NCBI GenBank assembly: GCA_003243255.1
Contig: QFQM01000054.1
Location: 1 to 25,704 of the forward strand
Direction: 5' to 3'
Length of the DNA stretch: 25,704 nt
Source: Flavobacterium psychrophilum
Lineage (GTDB): Bacteria; Bacteroidota; Bacteroidia; Flavobacteriales; Flavobacteriaceae
Each line of letters begins with the position of its first letter. Within the stretch, counting starts at the first letter, position 1. The position numbers and the translations under genes were made by a program. Below, piece after piece: positions 9,699-17,389 of this stretch. The notes under the pieces were generated by a model. That model did no database searches. It was not told where the DNA came from and saw only the letters and a program-made list of their open reading frames with translations.

Positions 9699-10481
9699 AT
9701 GATAGATTTACAACTTCCGAAAGTTAAAGTTTTAGATGTGTCGCTTTATGGCGGAGATATTCCATCTGCGTCAGCGTTGATCATTCAGAAATGCCAGGAA
9801 CAAGAACGGGCAGATTTGTGCATAAGTGCTACAGGAGCACATGGAATGGTATTTTCAAAAAAAAACCCATTTTTCAAATCTACACTCGATGCTTTCTTTT
9901 TAAATCTACCTGATGGCATGCCTGGTGTTTGGGTGGGTAGAATAAAAGGAGCATCTAAAATGAGACGCTGCTATGGGCCTGATGTTTTTAAATACCTTAT
10001 GGAAAAAACTTCCGATCAGCCCATTACTCATTTTTTTTGTGGAGGAAACCCTGGAGTAGCAGATGAATTGAAACTTGCAGTAGCAAGAAAGTTTAAAAAC
10101 CACAATGTAGTTGGTACTTATTGCCCACCTTACTTGCCGGTTGAAAAATATAATTATGACGAAATTGCATTGCAAATAAAAAGCACAAATCCCGACATCA
10201 TCTGGATTGGGTTGAGCACTCCTAAGCAAGAATTATTTGCATTGAATCTGAGGGGGAAAGCCAAGGGACACTTTATTATTACAGTTGGTGCAGCATTTGA
10301 TTTTCATACCGATAAAGTAGCACAAGCACCCGCGCTTATGCAGAAATTAAGTTTGGAATGGCTATTCAGACTTGTAATGGAACCACGTAGATTGTATAAG
10401 AGATACCTAGAAATTGTACCTTTGTTCGTAATCTATAATGTGAAGGAATTAATTAAATTTGCACTCTCTCAAAAAAAATAA
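9699..10481 (+). CDS. WecG/TagA/CpsF family glycosyltransferase (GT26)
   Basis: The 260-residue protein matches the GT26 pattern: a TGAHGMV segment near residue 45, LNLPDGMPGVWVGR with Asp72 at the position proposed as catalytic in TagA, RCYGPDVF, a FFCGGNPGVADEL nucleotide-binding segment, WIGLSTPKQELFA, and the C-terminal AFDFHTDKVAQAPALMQ then LEWLFRLVMEPRRLYKRYL, the membrane-associating tail. By family it transfers N-acetylmannosamine, its uronate or glucose to a polyprenyl-diphosphate-GlcNAc acceptor, giving the second sugar of the lipid-linked unit. This agrees with the WecA-type GlcNAc-1-P transferase at the end of the cluster. The donor sugar is uncertain. Confidence 0.9.
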   Translation: MIDLQLPKVKVLDVSLYGGDIPSASALIIQKCQEQERADLCISATGAHGMVFSKKNPFFKSTLDAFFLNLPDGMPGVWVGRIKGASKMRRCYGPDVFKYLMEKTSDQPITHFFCGGNPGVADELKLAVARKFKNHNVVGTYCPPYLPVEKYNYDEIALQIKSTNPDIIWIGLSTPKQELFALNLRGKAKGHFIITVGAAFDFHTDKVAQAPALMQKLSLEWLFRLVMEPRRLYKRYLEIVPLFVIYNVKELIKFALSQKK

Positions 10482-10486
10482 AAAAT

Positions 10487-11461
10487 ATGACACAAAAAAG
10501 AGCTTTGGTTTGTGGAGCAGGAGGTTTTATCGGTGGACACCTTGTAAAGAGACTAAAAAAAGAAGGTTTTTGGGTTCGCGGGGTTGATTTGAAAAAAAAT
10601 GAATACTCAAACACAGCTGCCGATGAATTTATTTTAGGTGATTTGAGAGATTTTTCTGTTTGTAAACAAGTATTGCAGGGTATTGACGACGTTTACCAAC
10701 TTGCTGCAGACATGGGGGGAGCCGGGTATATCTTTACAGGCGAAAATGACGCCTCCGTAATGCACAACTCAGCAACCATTAATTTGAATATTGCCGAACT
10801 AGCTCATCAACTAGGCGTTAAAAAGGTTTTTTATTCTTCATCCGCTTGTATGTATCCGGCTTACAATCAAATGGATCCGGAAAATCCTAAATGTAGTGAA
10901 GACAGTGCTTATCCTGCTGCACCAGACAGTGAATATGGGTGGGAAAAATTATTCAGTGAGCGTTTATTCCTTGCCTACAATAGAAATCATGGTATGCAGG
11001 TGAGAATTGCCAGATTCCATAATATCTATGGCCCGGAAGGAACATACAAAGGAGGCAAAGAAAAAGCTCCTGCTGCGTTGTGCAGAAAGGTAGCTGAAGC
11101 CAGCAATGACGGATTTATTGAAGTGTGGGGAGATGGTAAACAAACCCGCTCCTTTTTATATATCGATGATTGTATCGATGCTGTTCGCTTGCTTTTTGAA
11201 TCCGATTTTACCGGCCCTGTGAATATAGGTTCAGAAGAAATGGTGTCCATCAACGAATTAGCAGGCATTATTTTTAAAATTTCGGATAAGAATATTACCA
11301 TTAAAAATATCAAAGGTCCAGAGGGTGTGCGCGGACGTAATTCCGACAATGCTTTGATTGAAGAAAAATTAGGATGGAAGCCAAAGTATGACTTGAAAAA
11401 GGGCCTGACTTCTACCTACGAATGGATACAAGGTCAGATAAAATCACCAGTCAAAATTTAA
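10487..11461 (+). CDS. GDP-mannose 3,5-epimerase-like enzyme
   Basis: The 324-residue extended SDR has GAGGFIG at 10-16, ADMGGAGYI at 74-82, SSACMYP with Cys121, YGWEK with Tyr150 and Lys154, RFHNIYGPEGT, KGGKEKAPAA with Lys193, WGDGKQTRSFLYIDDC, NIGSEEMVSINE and GPEGVRGRNSDN. From memory, this run of motifs and the four active-site residues match plant GDP-mannose 3,5-epimerase (Arabidopsis Cys145, Tyr174, Lys178, Lys217), with a constant offset of 24 residues. The plant enzyme converts GDP-mannose to GDP-L-galactose and GDP-L-gulose. Here it would supply an L-hexose for the glycan. The gene begins 5 bases after the GT26 gene. The assignment rests on strong motif conservation, while the product is inference. 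Confidence 0.88.
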   Translation: MTQKRALVCGAGGFIGGHLVKRLKKEGFWVRGVDLKKNEYSNTAADEFILGDLRDFSVCKQVLQGIDDVYQLAADMGGAGYIFTGENDASVMHNSATINLNIAELAHQLGVKKVFYSSSACMYPAYNQMDPENPKCSEDSAYPAAPDSEYGWEKLFSERLFLAYNRNHGMQVRIARFHNIYGPEGTYKGGKEKAPAALCRKVAEASNDGFIEVWGDGKQTRSFLYIDDCIDAVRLLFESDFTGPVNIGSEEMVSINELAGIIFKISDKNITIKNIKGPEGVRGRNSDNALIEEKLGWKPKYDLKKGLTSTYEWIQGQIKSPVKI

Positions 11462-11468
11462 CTTTAGC

Positions 11469-12719
11469 TTGTTACAGGGTATCTCTCGTTTAGATAAAGC
11501 TTGGCGATATCTTTTTATCCTGTTACCGTATGCCCTGATTTATTCCATTGCGGTTAGCAATGGAATAATTATTTCTCTGCTTTTATTGTCATTGTATGAG
11601 TTCTTTCTCCAGAGAAAAGAAAGCGTAATGAGGATGACGGAGTTGTTATTTGCCAGCCTTATTTTTATTGTTACTCTGATAAGCATTACTTATTCAAGTA
11701 ACCAGAGGGTAGGACTGTCCATTGCAGAGACCCGATTGCCACTTTTATTTCTTCCCTTGTTACTGGCGACAAAAACGATTACGTATGATATCCGAAATAT
11801 TTTTATAAAACATTTCATTTACAGCCTTTTGGTAACAATGGGTGTTACCTTATGCATAGCGGTATATCGAAATATTTTGGGGCCTGGTCCCGACATTTGG
11901 TTTAATAAATGGTATTACCATTATTCGGATCTTACTGAGCCAATTAACATAGACCCTCTTTATTTGGCCTTGTTTGTAAGTTTTGGAATACTGATTCTTA
12001 TTTGCGATGAGATTACTGATTATGGAGAGAAGATTTTTCAGAAAAAAACATATAAAAGAGCGGTAATTTTTCTTTTAAGTTTCTTTCTAGTATTGCTTGG
12101 TTCACGTTCGATTATTCTTATCCTTTTGGGATTGACAATAGTTGTTGTCTTTTCCCAATGGCAATCACTAGGACTTCGTAAAATAGCATTGATAGGACTG
12201 TTACTTATTTGTATTGTAAGTGCCGCTTTTCTGTCTCCTGTCACAAGAGAGAGATTTGTTGGTTTGTTTAAAGCTAAGTACGAGTTCTCCCAATATTCTG
12301 TTGATCGTTTTATCATTTGGACAGTTGCGTATCATTATGTAAAAGAGCACCCCTCAGAATTCGTTATTGGGAAAGGGGCGGGCACCAGTGAAGGCCTTAT
12401 GGATAGTCTTTATAAGAAGGAGAATATCAATTGGGATTTCGAGAAAAAGAGCAACACGCATAATCAATATCTGGAATTTGCTTTAAATACAGGTATTATT
12501 GGAATGACAGTTCTCATTGTATTCCTTGTAGCCTCCTTGATGGTATTCCTTAAATCCCAAGATCGACTTGCCATTGTTTTTATCTTATTGATCATGCTGG
12601 CTATGGTAAGCGAGAATTATCTCAACAGACAAAAAGGTGTAGTTTTTTTTAGTATGTTTTATTCCTTGTTTTGGTTTGTGAAACCATTGCGGGATGTAAA
12701 AAAACAGGATGCATGTTAA
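11469..12719 (+). CDS. O-antigen ligase/polymerase-like membrane protein
   Basis: This 416-residue polytopic protein has about 11 membrane helices. Conserved elements of the O-antigen ligase fold are GSRSIILILLGL, then a loop with GKGAGTSEGL, then NTHNQYLEFALNTGIIGM, including the His-Asn-Gln typical of this group. The start is taken as the TTG at 11469: the frame is closed upstream at 11439, no ATG lies before the first membrane helix, and the first ATG would remove it. TTG starts occur elsewhere in the cluster. The gene follows the epimerase by 7 bases and ends overlapping the next, related gene. Ligase and polymerase cannot be told apart. A perfect hairpin lies about 70 bases inside its 5' end. 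Confidence 0.83.
   Translation: MLQGISRLDKAWRYLFILLPYALIYSIAVSNGIIISLLLLSLYEFFLQRKESVMRMTELLFASLIFIVTLISITYSSNQRVGLSIAETRLPLLFLPLLLATKTITYDIRNIFIKHFIYSLLVTMGVTLCIAVYRNILGPGPDIWFNKWYYHYSDLTEPINIDPLYLALFVSFGILILICDEITDYGEKIFQKKTYKRAVIFLLSFFLVLLGSRSIILILLGLTIVVVFSQWQSLGLRKIALIGLLLICIVSAAFLSPVTRERFVGLFKAKYEFSQYSVDRFIIWTVAYHYVKEHPSEFVIGKGAGTSEGLMDSLYKKENINWDFEKKSNTHNQYLEFALNTGIIGMTVLIVFLVASLMVFLKSQDRLAIVFILLIMLAMVSENYLNRQKGVVFFSMFYSLFWFVKPLRDVKKQDAC
11540..11568 (+). repeat. Intragenic 12-bp perfect hairpin followed by a T-rich stretch
   Basis: Positions 11540-11551 (TTATTCCATTGC) are exactly complementary to 11557-11568, with a five-base loop GGTTA. The sequence just after (TTATTTCTCTGC) is T-rich, so the element looks like a weak intrinsic terminator although it lies inside the O-antigen ligase-like gene at 11469, in a region coding for a membrane helix. 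It could attenuate transcription or affect translation of the downstream genes. It may also be chance, although a perfect 12-bp stem is unlikely in a window this size. No function is shown by sequence alone. Confidence 0.6.
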
Positions 12720-13897
12720 AGCAAAAATGGTTTTGGTGGGGCATCCTCTGTTTCGTATTCTTCATACCTGTTTCGCAGTACCTGAGTACCCGACTTCTTT
12801 TTCTATTATTCCTCGCTTCATTTTTTGTAGAAAAGAATCGATTCAGAGTCGGTTTGCTGGGTGCCTCCTGGGATCTATTTGGCTATCTACTAGTCTTGCT
12901 TTTTGGATTGATATACACCACTGATACTAAAATGGGATGGAGGGTAATGGAAACTAATTTTAGTTTTCTGGCTCTGCCATTTATTTTTTTCAGGAATCCT
13001 CTAAGCACTAAAAAAGAATTGCATTCAATATTATTAGCATTTATTGTCGGAATTTTATTTTCATGCTCAATATGTTTTTTTTATGCAGTTTGGTTATACG
13101 CTTTAAATCATAATTTTTCATCATTCTTCCACGAAGACTTTACAGCAGTCATTGGATTCCAGCCTACTTATCTGGCCTACTATATATGTTTTTCAGTCAC
13201 TGCACTGCTTTATTTTCTTTATTATGAGAAGCTCCATATGTCTTTGTATGTATATGCAATAGTTCTCGTTCTTCTTTTTGCAGGACTAATACTTACAGGA
13301 GGAAGAACTGGTTATGTAAGTATGCTCTTCGTATTTTCATTTTTTGTACTTAAGTTTTTGTTTGAAGAAGAGAGAACTGTTGTTAAGAAGATGACGTTTT
13401 TTATTTCTGTTTTGTTTTTGGTAGCAATGCTGGTGATTAGTCATTTTAATTTCAACTCAGCATCCACTCCAGCTGAAGGGTATTATTGGGAGCGGTTATC
13501 ACTTTGGAAATCAGCCATTGATGCAAATTCTGATTTTCTTCTGGGGGTAGGTACTGGAGATTATAAAGAAGTAATGAATAAGTATTATGTAACACATAAT
13601 CTTTCACAGTTTGCCCCAGATAGTTTCAATGCTCATAATCAGTTTTTGCAAACGGATTTCTCCAATGGATTGATTGGCTTAGTTGCAATACTTTTACTTA
13701 TAGGTCGTCCATTATACCTGTCGGTAAAATACCAGAATGTGCTTGGTATATTGGTGTTTTTCTCTTTTATCATATACGGAATGATGGAGGTATTCTTAGG
13801 ACGTTATCAAGGAGTTGTATTCTTTGTTTTCTTGCATCAGGTTTTTATCCAATTTTACTTCAGCAGACGATCTTCTTTTTCCCTTAAAGAAATCTGA
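12713..13897 (+). CDS. O-antigen ligase/polymerase-like membrane protein, tandem with the preceding gene
   Basis: The protein is 394 residues from the ATG at 12713, which overlaps the stop of the previous gene (ATGTTAA). An upstream in-frame TTG would add 14 hydrophilic residues and is less likely. It has about 10 membrane segments. The conserved elements LTGGRTGYVSML, LLGVGTGDYKEV and SFNAHNQFLQTDFSNGLIGL mirror those of the preceding protein (GSRSIILIL, GKGAGTSEGL, NTHNQYLEFALNTGIIGM) in the same order, so both belong to one family and may have arisen by duplication. By family they act on lipid-linked glycan in the periplasm. Two adjacent members may divide the polymerase and ligase roles, which is inference. 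Confidence 0.82.
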   Translation: MLKQKWFWWGILCFVFFIPVSQYLSTRLLFLLFLASFFVEKNRFRVGLLGASWDLFGYLLVLLFGLIYTTDTKMGWRVMETNFSFLALPFIFFRNPLSTKKELHSILLAFIVGILFSCSICFFYAVWLYALNHNFSSFFHEDFTAVIGFQPTYLAYYICFSVTALLYFLYYEKLHMSLYVYAIVLVLLFAGLILTGGRTGYVSMLFVFSFFVLKFLFEEERTVVKKMTFFISVLFLVAMLVISHFNFNSASTPAEGYYWERLSLWKSAIDANSDFLLGVGTGDYKEVMNKYYVTHNLSQFAPDSFNAHNQFLQTDFSNGLIGLVAILLLIGRPLYLSVKYQNVLGILVFFSFIIYGMMEVFLGRYQGVVFFVFLHQVFIQFYFSRRSSFSLKEI

Positions 13898-13905
13898 TTT
13901 TTTGT

Positions 13906-13913
13906 CATCTTTG
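13906..13913 (+). promoter_or_regulatory. Weak -7-like element before the sugar-phosphate transferase
   Basis: CATCTTTG resembles the Bacteroidota -7 box TAnnTTTG with one mismatch. It sits between the stop of the preceding gene and the ATG at 13934, at a distance that would place transcription start around 13920. A convincing -33 TTG is not seen at the right spacing. If real, the GTG at 13913 could not be the translation start and the ATG at 13934 would be used. Weak evidence. Confidence 0.22.
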
Positions 13914-15286
13914 TGTCAAAGAATCTGAACTGCATGCCGTTATTTCTTCGCGTTGTTTTCTTTTTTGGTGACCTACTACTTCTGAATGTAGCAATAGTAC
14001 TCTCTTATTATTGTTTTGATTTACCGGTTTTTGAAGCAGAGCTCATTAATAGCATCTATTTATTCATTTTTAGCAACCTTGCTTGGCTATTTCTTGTATT
14101 GGTATCTAACCCTTATACCTTCACTCGCAATTCTGGCATCATCAAGGTTTTAAAAAATCAAATCAGTTTTTTGTTCGTACATCTGTTAGTTGTGGCATCA
14201 CTTATTCTCTTCTTCAAAAAGAATTATAGCCCCCTGCAAATAGGAGTTATGTATCTCGTTGTTATTCCAGTTTTTTTTGCATGGAAAATGTTGGCATATT
14301 ATGCTTTTTCTCTTTTTATTAAATCGGGGGGGGATAAAAACTATATCATCATAGGAGGAGGTGATTTGGCCAAAGAGACGCGCAAATATTTCTTAATGCA
14401 CAGAGGTTTGCGGTATCGTTTTCTTGGAATGTTTGAAGCAACTAACGAAGAGGTGATTTCTATTGAAGAAATTAAGAAATTCTGTAAGGAAAAACCGATA
14501 GACGAAATCTTCTGCTGTATGCCTGATGTTACTAATGTTCCATTAAAAGATCTTGTTAATTTTGGACTCAATAATCTTATTCGAATCAAATTAATTACTG
14601 ATTATAGCCCATTTCAGCAACGTTCATTGGAGGTAGAACAATATGATCATATTCCCGTTTTGAATGTTTCTACAGTGCCGTTGGATGATTTTAAGAATAG
14701 GATCTATAAACGTATATTCGATGTAGCATTTTCCTTATTAGTTTCCGTTTTTATACTCTCTTGGCTAATTCCAATTGTGGGCCTGATAATAAAGCTCGAT
14801 TCGAAAGGACCAGTTTTTTTTAAACAAAAAAGATCAGGAAGAAATAATCAGCCATTTGATTGTTTCAAATTCAGAACGATGGTTGTGAATAGTGAAGCAG
14901 ATACTAAACAAGCAACTAAAGGTGATGCACGAATAACAAAAGTAGGCGCTTTTCTAAGAAAGAGCAGCCTTGATGAAATGCCTCAGTTTATAAATGTTCT
15001 GTTAGGTGATATGTCAATCATTGGACCGAGGCCTCATCCGATTAAGCTGAATGAACATTTCTCTCCTAAGATTGAACGATTAATGTCGCGGCACTATGTG
15101 AAGCCGGGCATAACGGGCTTAGCGCAAGCGATGGGATATAGAGGGGAGACCAAGGAAATCGCTGATATGCGAAGCCGGATCAAGTTGGATCGATTTTATA
15201 TAGAGAACTGGTCGATGGTTTTTGATATCCGTATCATTTTTCAAACCGTAACCAGTCTTATCAGAGGAAGTGAAAAGGTGTTTTAA
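13913..15286 (+). CDS. Polyprenyl-phosphate hexose-1-phosphate transferase (WcaJ/PHPT family)
   Basis: The 457-residue protein (from GTG 13913, or 450 from ATG 13934) has four or five N-terminal membrane helices, a Rossmann-like middle part (NYIIIGGGDLAKETRKYFL, like the CoA-binding-3 domain) and a C-terminal catalytic domain. The latter shows GPVFFKQKRSGRNNQPFDCF, FKFRTMVVNSEAD, the Asp-Glu pair in RKSSLDEMPQF, GDMSIIGPRPHP and PGITGLAQAMGYRGET. By family it transfers glucose-1-P or galactose-1-P from a UDP-sugar to undecaprenyl phosphate at the inner membrane, starting repeat-unit assembly. The next gene is a second, unrelated initiating enzyme. Base composition rises within its 3' end. Confidence 0.92.
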   Translation: MSKNLNCMPLFLRVVFFFGDLLLLNVAIVLSYYCFDLPVFEAELINSIYLFIFSNLAWLFLVLVSNPYTFTRNSGIIKVLKNQISFLFVHLLVVASLILFFKKNYSPLQIGVMYLVVIPVFFAWKMLAYYAFSLFIKSGGDKNYIIIGGGDLAKETRKYFLMHRGLRYRFLGMFEATNEEVISIEEIKKFCKEKPIDEIFCCMPDVTNVPLKDLVNFGLNNLIRIKLITDYSPFQQRSLEVEQYDHIPVLNVSTVPLDDFKNRIYKRIFDVAFSLLVSVFILSWLIPIVGLIIKLDSKGPVFFKQKRSGRNNQPFDCFKFRTMVVNSEADTKQATKGDARITKVGAFLRKSSLDEMPQFINVLLGDMSIIGPRPHPIKLNEHFSPKIERLMSRHYVKPGITGLAQAMGYRGETKEIADMRSRIKLDRFYIENWSMVFDIRIIFQTVTSLIRGSEKVF

Positions 15287-15291
15287 ATTTG
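15284..15291 (+). promoter_or_regulatory. Exact -7 box match before the WecA-type gene
   Basis: TAAATTTG is an exact match to the Bacteroidota -7 consensus TAnnTTTG and overlaps the stop codon of the preceding gene, just upstream of the TTG start at 15299. No TTG is seen at the usual -33 distance, and a start point at about 15298 would leave almost no leader. It may be an internal promoter or chance in AT-rich sequence. Confidence 0.22.
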
Positions 15292-15298
15292 TAAAATT

Positions 15299-16375
15299 TT
15301 GAAAGCGTCTCATCTACTCGTTTACTCTGTCGTATCCTTCATTATCGCTTTTCTGTTTTTCCCTGTCCTCATAAAGCTGTTGTCCAAATGGAAGGTGTTT
15401 GATTCGCCCGGACGGCACAAAATTCATGAGCACTTTACCCCTTCAATGGGTGGACTTCCTATTGTGATCGGTGTTACCTTTAGTTTGCTGATTGCGTTGC
15501 CTTTCTCGGAGCTGGCGCAGTTTAAATTCTTTTTCATCAGCCTGGCATTGATGTTTATTACCGGGTTGCGCGATGATGTGCTTACACTCAGTCCTAGGCA
15601 GAAAATGATCAGTCAGTTTTTACCCATCATTATTCTGGTGGTGTTTGGTAATAGCACGCTGCACTCTTTTTATGGAATCTTTCCCGCCTTTCAGTTTCAT
15701 GAATATGTGGCATGGGGTATTACTGTCTTCACTATTCTTATTCTTACCAACGCGTATAATCTGATCGATGGATTAGACGGACTAGCAGGTACTGTTGGAT
15801 TGATTTCATTACTGCTTTTTGGTTTCTGGTTTTATCATATCGATGACTCTCCGCTCGCTCTCATCTCATTTTCATTTGCGGCAGCCATTCTGGCTTTTCT
15901 TATTTTCAATTGGCAGCCATCTAAGATTTTTATGGGAGACACCGGAGCGCTCACTATCGGATTCCTGTTATCGTATCTCGGGATTCAATTTTTAAATCGG
16001 AATTATGAGCTGCCAACCGCCCATCCGTTGAGGTTTCAGGCATCCATCAGCACCATTGTATGCGTGCTCATTATTCCGGTATTTGATACATTAAGGGTGA
16101 TCATTCTGCGCCTGCGCAGGTTTGAGTCGCCTTTTCATGCAGATAAAAATCATCTCCATCATCAGTTTCTGAAACTTGGATTCTCACATTCCAAATCGGT
16201 AGTCATAATTGGGGCTATCAACCTTGTTTTCGTGGTCCTTGCCTGGGTTTTAAGAAACCAAAATGATACACTAATTTTGCCGATTGTAATTGTACTTTGC
16301 CTGGCCATTAATCAGGTATTGGAAATAGCCAAGAAGAAATATGTCAGCAATGGAGGAAAAAGTCGCATCGCTTAA
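15299..16375 (+). CDS. WecA/MraY-family polyprenyl-phosphate GlcNAc-1-phosphate transferase
   Basis: The 358-residue protein has about 10-11 membrane segments. It carries the PNPT-family signatures: HKIHEHFTPSMGGLPI, the Asp pair Asp92-Asp93 in GLRDDVLTLSPRQKM, NAYNLIDGLDGLAG (about 151-164), FMGDTGAL and the HADKNHLHHQF loop (about 280-290), the last typical of WecA/TagO rather than MraY. It would transfer GlcNAc-1-P (or a similar HexNAc-1-P) from UDP to undecaprenyl phosphate. TTG at 15299 is chosen because it precedes the first membrane helix and no ATG is available there. The gene overlaps pheS by up to 35 bases. Composition is less AT-rich than the cluster before it, so it may belong to the core genome side. 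Confidence 0.9.
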   Translation: MKASHLLVYSVVSFIIAFLFFPVLIKLLSKWKVFDSPGRHKIHEHFTPSMGGLPIVIGVTFSLLIALPFSELAQFKFFFISLALMFITGLRDDVLTLSPRQKMISQFLPIIILVVFGNSTLHSFYGIFPAFQFHEYVAWGITVFTILILTNAYNLIDGLDGLAGTVGLISLLLFGFWFYHIDDSPLALISFSFAAAILAFLIFNWQPSKIFMGDTGALTIGFLLSYLGIQFLNRNYELPTAHPLRFQASISTIVCVLIIPVFDTLRVIILRLRRFESPFHADKNHLHHQFLKLGFSHSKSVVIIGAINLVFVVLAWVLRNQNDTLILPIVIVLCLAINQVLEIAKKKYVSNGGKSRIA

Positions 16376-17369
16376 AGCCCAGGTAGAAGCTTTTGCCGGA
16401 AAAGGAACTGTTGATGTGGAAGATTTTCGTTTAAAATACATCTCCAAGAAAGGAGTGATATCTGAGTTATTCGATGATTTAAAGACGGTGCCGGTAGAGC
16501 AAAAGAAAGCGGCCGGTCAGCTTCTCAACGAATTAAAAAAACTGGCCGAGGCAAAGTTCAAAGAACTCAGCGAGCACATTGCAGCAAAAGAGACCAGCAC
16601 GGAAGAGGTTGATCTGACTCTTCCACCGGTACCCAACAAAACAGGAAGTCTCCATCCGCTGAATCTCACCCGATATCGCATCATCGAGATTTTTGAGCGA
16701 CTGGGATTCAGTGTGTCTGACGGGCCTGAGGTAGAAGATGACTGGCATAATTTCACCGCTTTGAATTTCCCCGAAAACCATCCGGCACGTGAGATGCAGG
16801 ATACGTTTTTCGTAGAGAAGGATCCGGATGTGTTATTGAGAACGCATACTTCCAACGTACAGATTCGGTTGATGAAACAGCAGAAGCCCCCGATCCGGTC
16901 GATTATGCCGGGTCGAGTGTATCGAAATGAAGCAATCTCCGCCCGGGCCCATTGCTTCTTTCACCAGGTGGAGGGTTTGTATGTGGACAAGAACGTGAGC
17001 TTCTCGGATCTGAAGCAGACGCTTTATCACTTTGCCAAGGAGATGTTCGGACAAGACACCCGGATTCGTTTACGCCCGTCTTTCTTCCCATTTACTGAGC
17101 CCAGTGCTGAGATCGATATATCGTGCCTGATATGCAAAGGAAAGGGCTGCAACGTATGTAAATATTCTGGCTGGGTAGAAATAGCCGGCTCGGGTATGGT
17201 GCATCCGAACGTGTTGAAAAATGTAGGTATCGATCCGGAAGAATACACCGGTTTTGCCTTTGGGATGGGGATTGAGCGGGTGACCATGTTGAGATACGGT
17301 ATTAATGACCTTCGCCTGTTCTCGGAAAATGATGTGCGGTTCCTGAAGCAATTCAAGCCGGTATTTTAA
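16341..17369 (+). CDS. pheS: Phenylalanyl-tRNA synthetase alpha subunit
   Basis: The 342-residue protein is the normal length for bacterial PheS. It has an N-terminal coiled-coil arm (about residues 1-90) and class II synthetase motifs: HPLNLTRYRIIEIFERLGF, GRVYRNEAISARAHCFFHQVEGL, LRPSFFPFTEPSAEID and the C-terminal GFAFGMGIERVTMLRYGI. It pairs with PheT to charge tRNA-Phe in the cytoplasm. A CxxC-x4-CxxC group (Cys262, 265, 270, 273), a probable zinc knuckle, is present as in many non-enteric PheS. The start is the ATG at 16341; the next ATG at 16350 (MEEKVASLK) is equally possible. Either way it overlaps the WecA-type gene (35 or 26 bases). PheT is not adjacent, which is common in this phylum. 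Confidence 0.97.
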   Translation: MSAMEEKVASLKAQVEAFAGKGTVDVEDFRLKYISKKGVISELFDDLKTVPVEQKKAAGQLLNELKKLAEAKFKELSEHIAAKETSTEEVDLTLPPVPNKTGSLHPLNLTRYRIIEIFERLGFSVSDGPEVEDDWHNFTALNFPENHPAREMQDTFFVEKDPDVLLRTHTSNVQIRLMKQQKPPIRSIMPGRVYRNEAISARAHCFFHQVEGLYVDKNVSFSDLKQTLYHFAKEMFGQDTRIRLRPSFFPFTEPSAEIDISCLICKGKGCNVCKYSGWVEIAGSGMVHPNVLKNVGIDPEEYTGFAFGMGIERVTMLRYGINDLRLFSENDVRFLKQFKPVF

Positions 17370-17389
17370 CGGGATGAGTCATTGAATCT

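Noticed and set aside
12671..12712. TTG start at 12671 for the second tandem O-antigen ligase-like gene
   Set aside because: It would add 14 hydrophilic residues rich in Cys inside the previous gene, whereas the ATG at 12713 overlaps the stop codon in the usual coupled arrangement.
16277..16299. TACTTTG preceded by TTG, a possible promoter for pheS inside the WecA-type gene
   Set aside because: The spacer is only about 13 bases and the -7 box lacks one base compared with TAnnTTTG.
16517..17356. Several overlapping minus-strand open frames of 60-112 codons opposite pheS
   Set aside because: pheS is unmistakable in this stretch and the opposite frames are a by-product of its higher GC content.
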